Position numbers and translations under genes: made by a program. The notes under the pieces were generated by a model. That model saw only the letters and a program-made list of their open reading frames with translations. It had not been told where the DNA came from and did no database searches. This document shows positions 58,857-64,000 of a stretch of 64,000 nt of DNA, in pieces (the first letter of the stretch is position 1; every line of letters starts with the position of its first letter). The DNA is from Yes71-27 sp040758635. GTDB taxonomy: Bacteria; Bacillota; Desulfotomaculia; Desulfotomaculales; Ammonificaceae. Where the stretch lies: contig JBFLVI010000003.1 in the NCBI GenBank assembly GCA_040758635.1, forward strand, positions 1 to 64,000, read 5' to 3'.

Positions 58857-59121
58857 CCCCCCTTGAAAATGCCCAGTTATTGCCAACACCGGCTGTCTGG
58901 GCCTGTTTCGCTCCCGCTCACACGTTCACCCGGCACTCAAAGGCTGAGTGCCGGGCCGTCCGTGGCCGCAGACCCGCCTCCGCCGCTCGTCGTCGCCCGA
59001 GTTTGGTTGCCGCGCGTCTCAAGTGTTCGTTTGGAGCTGAAACAGGCAACGCCGCCTCTTACAGATCCGCGTCATTTTCATCCTTCCGTTGGTGCGGGCC
59101 AAAGGCCCGCATGAACTGCTC
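58857..59121 (-). ncRNA. Structured leader element, copy A5 (upstream of the HD gene)
   Basis: Minus strand order: CTAAGGAGCAGTTCATG; perfect hairpin TGCGGGCC/GGCCCGCA; CGGAAGGATGAAAATGACG (complement near 59069-59088); central minimal cassette CCCGGCACTCA-GCCTT-TGAGTGCCGGG (58929-58955); and the 3' end GGGCATTTTCAAGGGGGG, giving the ribosome-binding site of the HD gene. The first part matches A1 closely (TAAGGATAGTTCATG, AGAATGAAAATG). Confidence 0.65.
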
Positions 59122-59327
59122 CTTAGTAATTCTTTGCAGCGGCCCGCCGTTAAGTTTACTATAATTCAACATGTGCGGTAAAGCGACCGGCTTTGAGCAT
59201 AAACGGCGGCCGACGCGGCCTTGAAGTTTGGGGGGAAAAGGCGTATAATAAAAACGTCTGGACGGCAGACAATAAAGATTCCGGATACGGGTCCGGCGGC
59301 CGGTTGTTGCGTACAGCGATGCAAAGC

Positions 59328-59421
59328 GGAGAGATGGCCGAGTGGACTAAGGCGCTCGCCTGGAGAGCGAGTAGACGGGTAAACCCCTGTCTCGTGGGTT
59401 CGAATCCCACTCTCTCCGCCA
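59328..59421 (+). tRNA. tRNA-Ser (GGA)
   Basis: GGAGAGA acceptor pairs with TCTCTCC; CTCGCCTGGAGAGCGAG gives anticodon GGA; long variable arm; CCA encoded. Confidence 0.96.
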
Positions 59422-59423
59422 GT

Positions 59424-59531
59424 TTAGAGGTTAGAGGCCGAGGGTTGGAGGTTGGAAAGAGGAAGGAATTCGCGGGAGCGAATTCCCACACCGGATCCAA
59501 CATCTAACCTCTGGCATCCAACATCTATTTT
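59424..59531 (+). repeat. Heptamer/GAATTC palindrome repeat, copy H6
   Basis: Same order as H3: left heptamers, GAATTCGC-GGGA-GCGAATTC, right heptamers ATCCAAC, ATCTAAC, CTCTGGC, ATCCAAC, ATCTATT. Sits between tRNA-Ser(GGA) and tRNA-Arg. Confidence 0.82.
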
Positions 59532-59607
59532 GCGCCCGTAGCTCAACGGATAGAGCAGCAGACTTCGGATCTGCAGGTTGGGGGTTCGAATCCCTCTGGG
59601 CGCGCCA
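59532..59607 (+). tRNA. tRNA-Arg (UCG)
   Basis: GCGCCCG acceptor pairs with TGGGCGC (one G-U); loop CTTCGGA gives anticodon TCG; CCA encoded. Confidence 0.95.
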
Positions 59608-59611
59608 TTTT

Positions 59612-59676
59612 AGAGGTTAGAGGCCGGAGGTTGGAGGTTAGAAAAGAGGAGGGAATTCGCATAGCGAATTCCTACA
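59612..59676 (+). repeat. Heptamer/GAATTC palindrome repeat, copy H7
   Basis: Left heptamers AGAGGTT, AGAGGCC, GGAGGTT, GGAGGTT and the palindrome GGAATTCGC-ATA-GCGAATTCC. Only the left half-unit is present. The loop differs from the other copies while the stem is intact. Confidence 0.75.
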
Positions 59677-59717
59677 AATGACTTTGACGACCGACAAGAG
59701 GCGACCGACGACCGGTT

Positions 59718-59990
59718 TTGGCCGTGCTAAACGGGGAGGTAGCGGTGCCCTGTACCCGCAAGCCGCTATAGCGGGGTTGAATTCCTGCCCCCGGACTCAG
59801 CTTGTAGGAACGGCCCCCGTAAGGAGTGAAGACGGTTGGGTCTCGCGCGACGGAGCTTCCTGAACCGTGTCAGGTCCTGGCGGAAGCAGCACTAAGGGAA
59901 ATCCTCCGGGTGCCGTGAGGGTGCCTGGCCCGAGCCACCTGCGGCGGGTGACGCCTGGAAGCTGTTGTTCAAAGGCAGGTGCACGGCCAA
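59718..59990 (+). ncRNA. ffs: Signal recognition particle RNA, large (Alu-containing) bacterial type
   Basis: About 273 nt; ends TTGGCCGTGC and GCACGGCCAA pair. The Alu-domain core GTGCTAAACGGGGAGGTAGC and CCCTGTACCCGCAAGCCGCT match the Bacillus scRNA. The S domain has GTCAGGTCCTGGCGGAAGCA. The helix-8 tetraloop is TGGC (URRC type) rather than GGAA. The location between tadA and dnaX matches Bacillus. It scaffolds Ffh for membrane protein targeting. Confidence 0.95.
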
Positions 59991-60164
59991 GTTAATTTAG
60001 CGGACAAATAATGTTTGCATACGCTTCTTGGAAAAGCAAAGGCGCTCCTTCTCGCGCTTTTATTTTTTCGACGGAGTTTGGCCTTTTTACAAGGATTAAG
60101 GTACGGCATGCAGAAATAACAGGAAAGAGATTCCCGGGAAAAAAGTGGAGAGGAGCAAGCAGAA

Positions 60165-61484
60165 GTGGTCCGGGAAGAAACGGCATCCTTAGCCCTTTAC
60201 CGCCAGTGGCGGCCGCAAACCTTTGCCGGGGTTGTCGGGCAGGAACACGTGACCCGGACGCTCAAGAACGCGCTGGCAAAAGGGAAGGTGGTGCACGCCT
60301 ACCTTTTTGCCGGGCCGCGGGGCACCGGGAAAACGAGTACCGCGCGCATTCTGGCCAAAGCGCTCAACTGTCTCGCCGGGCCGGCGCCGGAGCCCTGCAA
60401 TGCCTGCTCCCAGTGCGCGGCGATAACAGCGGGCAGCGCGCTTGACGTTCTGGAGCTTGATGCGGCTTCCCGGCGCGGCATAGACGAGATGCGGGAACTT
60501 CGGGAACGGGTTAAACTCGCCCCGGTAGCCGCCCGGTACAAGGTTTACATCATTGACGAGGCCCACATGCTCACCACCGAAGCGGCGAACGCTCTGCTTA
60601 AGACCTTGGAGGAACCACCGCCCGGGGTGGTTTTTGTTCTGGCCACCACTGAACCCCACAAGATGCCGGCCACCATCCTTTCCCGCTGCCAGCGGTTCGA
60701 CTTTCACCGCCTCCAGCCTCAGCTCATCCGCGCCCACCTGGAGCAGGTGGTGGGGGAATTACCGGGACGGGTTACGCCGGCGGCGCTGGAGTTGATCGCC
60801 CGGGCGGCGGAAGGCAGTATGCGCGACGCGCTGAGCATTCTCGACCAGGTGCTCTCTTTGGGAGAGGGGGAGGTAGACGAGGATACGGTCGCCGACCTCC
60901 TGGGCAAGGTGCGCCTGGGGGCCCTGACCCGGATGGTGGAGCTTTTGCGGGAAGGCGATGCTGCGGGAGCACTCCGGTTGATTCTGGAGGTGGATACTGC
61001 GGGGAAGGACATCGGCTTCTTTATCCGTGACCTGCTGGCGCTGCTGCGGGAGGAATTGTTACGCGCCGTGGGCCGGGGGGAACCGGTGCCGCCGCACCTG
61101 GTGCGCTGCCTGGAGGAGTTCAGCCTGGCGATGGAGGAGACCCGGACGGCGGCGATTAAAACCCTGCCGCTGGAACTGGCTGTCGTGAAGGCGCTTTCCA
61201 ACGGTCCTGCGCCTCACAGAAACTCAAGCGGCAAAGAATCCCCCCTGCAAAGGATAAAAGTTGCTTGGCCGGACATCCTTCAAGCAGTAAAGAGTGCCAG
61301 GCCGGTAACCTTTGGGTATCTCAGCCGCGTGCAGCCGGCGGCTGTGGAGGGGCAGTGCCTGAAGGTTGCTCCGGTGGACGCGGCAACAGGCGAAATCCTG
61401 ATCCAGCAGGAACACCGTACGGTGGTGGAGCAGGTTCTTTCCCGGTTCTTTGGCGGCAAGTGGAAATTAGAAATTGGCGGTTAG
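60165..61484 (+). CDS. dnaX: DNA polymerase III subunit gamma/tau
   Basis: Clamp-loader ATPase of 439 residues. FAGPRGTGKTSTARILAKAL Walker A; zinc module CLAGPAPEPCNACSQC; DEAHMLTTEAANALLKTLEE Walker B; SRC motif ILSRCQRFDF. Domain III follows; the tau C-terminal part is short, and the final residues (KWKLEIGG) are encoded by the start of a heptamer repeat. GTG start with GGAGAGGAG upstream. Confidence 0.95.
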   Translation: MVREETASLALYRQWRPQTFAGVVGQEHVTRTLKNALAKGKVVHAYLFAGPRGTGKTSTARILAKALNCLAGPAPEPCNACSQCAAITAGSALDVLELDAASRRGIDEMRELRERVKLAPVAARYKVYIIDEAHMLTTEAANALLKTLEEPPPGVVFVLATTEPHKMPATILSRCQRFDFHRLQPQLIRAHLEQVVGELPGRVTPAALELIARAAEGSMRDALSILDQVLSLGEGEVDEDTVADLLGKVRLGALTRMVELLREGDAAGALRLILEVDTAGKDIGFFIRDLLALLREELLRAVGRGEPVPPHLVRCLEEFSLAMEETRTAAIKTLPLELAVVKALSNGPAPHRNSSGKESPLQRIKVAWPDILQAVKSARPVTFGYLSRVQPAAVEGQCLKVAPVDAATGEILIQQEHRTVVEQVLSRFFGGKWKLEIGG

Positions 61485-61580
61485 AAGTCGGCGGTTGGAG
61501 AAAAAGATGGAATGCCAAAGCGGATTCCTGTCAGCCGATCCGATGGCCGACGTCTGACGACCGACGATTGTTACGGGAGG
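61464..61580 (+). repeat. Heptamer repeat between dnaX and ybaB, copy H8
   Basis: Heptamers GGAAATT, AGAAATT, GGCGGTT, AGAAGTC, GGCGGTT, then a degenerate centre (GGAATGCCAAAGCGGATTCC) and right heptamers around GATGGCCGACGTCTGACGAC. It includes the last dnaX codons, so a repeat unit appears to have set the end of the protein. Confidence 0.6.
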
Positions 61581-61588
61581 TGAGGGCG

Positions 61589-61897
61589 TTGGATATAAAC
61601 AAGATGCTCAAGCAGGTTCAGAAATTACAGGGCGAGATGGCCAGACTCCAGGAGGAACTGGGTGAGAGGACCACGGAGGCCACGGCCGGCGGCGGCGTGG
61701 TCCGGGTGGTCGTCAACGGCCGTCAGGAGGTCGTAACGCTGGAAATCAAGCCGGAGGCGGTGGACCCGGAGGACGTGGAGATGCTCCAGGACGTGATCGT
61801 CGCCGCCGTTAACGAGGCGCTCCGGCAGTCCCGGGAAATGGTGGCGCGGGAAATGGGACGGCTCACTGGGGGCTTAGGGATTCCCGGACTTGTTTAA
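61589..61897 (+). CDS. ybaB: YbaB/EbfC-family nucleoid-associated protein
   Basis: A 102-residue protein: MLKQVQKLQGEMARLQEELG, VRVVVNGRQEVVTLEIKPEA, DVIVAAVNEALRQSREM. It binds DNA as a dimer. TTG at 61589 with GGGAGGTGAGG upstream. The dnaX-ybaB-recR order is the widespread one. Confidence 0.94.
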   Translation: MDINKMLKQVQKLQGEMARLQEELGERTTEATAGGGVVRVVVNGRQEVVTLEIKPEAVDPEDVEMLQDVIVAAVNEALRQSREMVAREMGRLTGGLGIPGLV

Positions 61898-61945
61898 AGC
61901 GCACTGCACGTTACAATATTACTGCCGAACGGGGAGTGGTGAGGT

Positions 61946-62545
61946 GTGCCTTACGCCCGCCCGGTCGTAAGGTTGATTGAAGAGTTGAAACGCCTTCCCG
62001 GGATCGGGCCCCGGACGGCCCAGCGGCTGGCGCTGTACCTTTTGAGCGCCCCCCGCGAACAGGCCGAACGCCTTGCGGCGGCCATCAAAGAAGCCCGGGA
62101 AACGGTTGTTTACTGCTCGGTCTGCGGGAACTTTACGGACGCGGACCCTTGCAACATCTGCGCGGACGCCGCCCGGGACCACAGCGTCATCTGCGTGGTG
62201 GAAGAGCCGCGCGACGCAGCGGCGATCGAAGGGTCGGGAAGCTTCCGGGGCGTCTACCACGTTCTCGGCGGGGCGCTCTCCCCGCTTGACGGGATCGGCC
62301 CGGAAAGGTTGCGGATAAAAGAACTTCTGGCGCGGTTGGAAAAGGGCGGCGTGGCGGAGGTGGTGCTGGCCACCAGCCCCGACACGGAAGGTGAGGCGAC
62401 GGCGCTTTATCTCCGGCGGCTGCTGGAACCCCTGGGCATTAAGCTCAGCAGGCTGGCCTACGGTTTGCCGGTGGGTGCGGAGCTCGAGTTCGCCGACGCC
62501 CAGACCATCGCCCGGGCGTTCGAGGGGCGGCGGGAGCTTAAATAA
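61946..62545 (+). CDS. recR: Recombination mediator RecR
   Basis: A 199-residue protein: helix-hairpin-helix LKRLPGIGPRTAQRLALYLL, zinc finger CSVCGNFTDADPCNIC, Toprim VICVVEEPRDAAAIEGSG, Walker-like YGLPVGAELEFAD. It loads RecA with RecO. GTG start. Confidence 0.96.
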   Translation: MPYARPVVRLIEELKRLPGIGPRTAQRLALYLLSAPREQAERLAAAIKEARETVVYCSVCGNFTDADPCNICADAARDHSVICVVEEPRDAAAIEGSGSFRGVYHVLGGALSPLDGIGPERLRIKELLARLEKGGVAEVVLATSPDTEGEATALYLRRLLEPLGIKLSRLAYGLPVGAELEFADAQTIARAFEGRRELK

Positions 62546-62550
62546 GAAAC

Positions 62551-62698
62551 AGGTATAATTTACCTCCCCCCGCAATAGATTTGCAGCAGGGATTGTCCCC
62601 ACGAAACCGCAGCATTTTGAAGGAAAGCAGTCAGGGCGCAAACCCAAGAACCAATTCTGACAGCCTAACTTCCGGCGTCCGGCTTCTGAAAGGGGAGG
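62551..62698 (+). promoter_or_regulatory. bofA upstream region: -10 box, heptamer remnant, ribosome-binding site
   Basis: AGGTATAATTT gives TATAAT at 62554-62559, with no clear -35. Degenerate heptamers (AAGAACC, AATTCTG, ACAGCCT, AACTTCC, GGCGTCC, GGCTTCT; 62645-62686) precede AAAGGGGAGG, the site for bofA. Confidence 0.5.
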
Positions 62699-62703
62699 TA
62701 GTG

Positions 62704-62967
62704 GTGGACTGGAAACTTGTGGTTTTGGGCCTGGTCGGTCTTTTCGGCCTTTACCTGGTGGGCAGCGCCCTGGTGGCGCCGTTGCGCCTTCTGATCCGCC
62801 TGCTGGTGACCTTTGTCGTGGGCGGTGTTTTGCTGGCGCTGGTCAACCTGTTGGGCGGGGTCTTCAACTTCCACATCGCCGTCAACCCGGTAACGATGCT
62901 CGCAGCCGGTGCCTTCCCAGTTCCGGGGCTGCTCTTGCTCGGCCTGCTGACGCTTTTCGTCGTGTAG
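62704..62967 (+). CDS. bofA: BofA-family inhibitor of pro-SigK processing
   Basis: An 87-residue, very hydrophobic protein with two or three membrane helices (LVVLGLVGLFGLYLVGSALV, LLIRLLVTFVVGGVLLALVN) and the typical end NPVTMLAAGAFPVPGLLLLG. In Bacillus BofA holds SpoIVFB inactive until SpoIVB signals from the forespore. Position after recR is as in Bacillus. GTG at 62704 (or 62701). Confidence 0.9.
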   Translation: MDWKLVVLGLVGLFGLYLVGSALVAPLRLLIRLLVTFVVGGVLLALVNLLGGVFNFHIAVNPVTMLAAGAFPVPGLLLLGLLTLFVV

Positions 62968-63263
62968 TCAGCTTGACGCTTCCCCGGTTTTGCAGTACCA
63001 TTAACAATAAATCTCCGTGAGAGGTCCGGAATTTTTGCGGTATTGAGGGGCTGGAAACTGCTGGTGCTCCAGCGCCCCGGAACCACCGGGGAATACGCCG
63101 GAGGTGTGGGATGACGGCGCCCCGCGAACGTGCGGATGACGGCCCGGCCGGTAGGATGCCTTGGCTTGAGCCGGAGATGGCCAAGCCTTGGCGGCCGCCG
63201 TCGGGTTGCTTCACCGTCGCCGGAACCCATGCCGGCCGGTTGGAAAGATGAAGGGGGATGCTT
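62968..63263. other. Intergenic stretch before the porC-type gene
   Basis: No gene seen. It has several GC-rich complementary segments (for example CCTTGGC with GCCAAGC around 63159-63190) and ATGAAGGGGG just before the next start. No clear promoter or riboswitch consensus was recognised. Confidence 0.4.
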
Positions 63264-63839
63264 ATGGCGGATACGGTTGAAATACGGTGGCATGGTAGAG
63301 GGGGGCAGGGAACGGTTACGGCGGCCAAAGTGCTGGCGGACGCATGCCTGACCGGCGGCAGGCACGTCCAGGCGTTTCCCGAATACGGTCCGGAAAGATC
63401 CGGGGCGCCGCTCAAGGCCTACAACCGGATCAGCTCCAAGGAGCTTCGGATGCACTGCCCGGTGCTCGAACCCCAGGTGGTGACCGTGGTGGACGCCTCG
63501 CTGCTTGACAGCGTGGATGTCACGGAAGGGGCCAGGCCGGACGCGGTGTTCATCGTGAACACCGCGAAGGATCCCAAAGAGATCAGGGAAAAATTAGGGG
63601 TGAAGCCGGGCCAGCGGATTTTCACGGTTGACGCCACCAAAATCGCGCTGGAAACCATCGGCAGGGCGTTTCCAAACTCACCGATGCTGGGCGCGGTTTG
63701 CAGGGTTACCGGTCTGGTCAGCCTCGACCACCTGCTCGAAGACGTTCGCAAAAGTTTTGGCAAGAAGTTTTCCGAAAAGATTATTCAAGGCAACCTCGAT
63801 GCGGTGAGGCGCGGTTACGAGGAGGTAAAAGAAGGATGA
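63264..63839 (+). CDS. porC: Pyruvate/2-oxoacid:ferredoxin oxidoreductase gamma subunit
   Basis: A 191-residue protein: VEIRWHGRGGQGTVTAAKVL, HVQAFPEYGPERSGAPLKAY, VVTVVDASLL, NSPMLGAVCRVTGLVSL. This is the gamma subunit of 2-oxoacid:ferredoxin oxidoreductases; the linked delta gene and four-subunit order suggest pyruvate as substrate. ATG at 63264 uses GGGGG upstream. ATGA overlap with the next gene. Confidence 0.9.
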   Translation: MADTVEIRWHGRGGQGTVTAAKVLADACLTGGRHVQAFPEYGPERSGAPLKAYNRISSKELRMHCPVLEPQVVTVVDASLLDSVDVTEGARPDAVFIVNTAKDPKEIREKLGVKPGQRIFTVDATKIALETIGRAFPNSPMLGAVCRVTGLVSLDHLLEDVRKSFGKKFSEKIIQGNLDAVRRGYEEVKEG

Positions 63840-64000
63840 GTACGAAAGGATGGCGGGAGCTGCCCCCGGGATCGGTGATCCTCGACGCGGGAAACGCGCG
63901 CGAACTTAAGACCGGAACCTGGCGGACGACTTCCAGACCGGTATGGAAGGAAGAAAACTGCAGCCAGTGCCTTTTGTGCTGGCTTTATTGCCCTGATATG
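63836..64000 (+). CDS. porD: Pyruvate:ferredoxin oxidoreductase delta subunit (partial)
   Basis: The first 55 residues of a ferredoxin-like delta subunit; the frame runs off the window end. WKEENCSQCLLCWLYCPDM contains the first [4Fe-4S] motif. The alpha and beta subunits should follow outside the window. Confidence 0.88.
   Translation, partial: MSTKGWRELPPGSVILDAGNARELKTGTWRTTSRPVWKEENCSQCLLCWLYCPDM

Noticed and set aside
53741..59676. Regular repeats between tRNA genes as a CRISPR array
   Set aside because: The units are degenerate heptamers around a palindrome, separated by tRNA genes. There are no uniform direct repeats with unique spacers and no cas genes.

Overview
The window reads as a chromosomal segment of a GC-rich, anaerobic, endospore-forming Firmicute of the Desulfotomaculum / Desulforudis / Moorella type. 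Evidence: sporulation genes (spore-coat CotF-like proteins, a DUF1540 protein, SpoVM, BofA), Bacillus/Clostridia gene orders (miaB-ricA-mutS-mutL-miaA-hfq; tadA-SRP RNA-dnaX-ybaB-recR-bofA), and a large set of iron-sulfur flavoprotein redox genes for Wood-Ljungdahl and sulfur-type energy metabolism. The genus assignment is inference.

Layout. 0-2.9 kb: toxin-antitoxin modules (HicBA, VapBC, a VapB with a broken VapC) embedded in dispersed repeats. 2.9-5.7 kb: a B12-binding radical SAM protein and three small spore-type genes. 5.8-15.2 kb: tRNA modification and mismatch repair (miaB, ricA, mutS, mutL, an RsmJ-like methyltransferase, miaA, hfq). 15-24.4 kb: a PLP lyase-family protein, thioredoxin reductase-like protein, an epimerase-like protein, a nitrilase, a LapA-domain protein, DinG and an RNase J-like hydrolase. 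24.4-31.9 kb: two tiny genes (one is SpoVM), then hdrCBA-flxDCBA, a heterodisulfide-reductase/NADH dehydrogenase (electron-bifurcating) operon. 32-36.4 kb: Mrp ATPase, DUF1015 protein, GAF-GGDEF cyclase. 36.4-43.2 kb: an opposite-strand operon nuoG-like/nuoE/nuoF/metV/metF, the methylene-tetrahydrofolate reductase arm of the Wood-Ljungdahl pathway, with a good promoter and operator-like palindrome. 43.5-46 kb: RNase Y and YmdB. 46-48.4 kb: a PadR regulator fused to a tungstate/molybdate-binding domain, with a TauE/SafE permease. 49-52.6 kb: TetR-regulated ABC exporter. 53-60 kb: seven Ser and Arg tRNA genes, tadA, cspA, a Ste24-like protease, an HD hydrolase and the large SRP RNA. 60-64 kb: dnaX, ybaB, recR, bofA and the start of a pyruvate:ferredoxin oxidoreductase operon.

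The most unusual content is non-coding. (1) Five related roughly 240-310-nt structured elements lie directly upstream of, and in the same orientation as, mutS, miaA, a lapA-like gene, metF and an HD-hydrolase gene. They share a 5' hairpin, a conserved RATGAAAATG block, a variable central hairpin, and an ATTTTC-type 3' end that runs into or supplies the ribosome-binding site. The copy in miaA is an in-frame 363-bp insertion flanked by a 14-bp direct repeat. (2) A 94-112-bp palindromic cassette with GCACTCA-type ends is nested in some of these elements and has also entered the 3' end of mutS, giving MutS a new C-terminus. (3) A family of degenerate 7-bp tandem repeats surrounding a GAATTCGC-type palindrome fills the spaces between the Ser/Arg tRNA genes and recurs elsewhere. 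All assignments come from reading the sequence; no database search was run.
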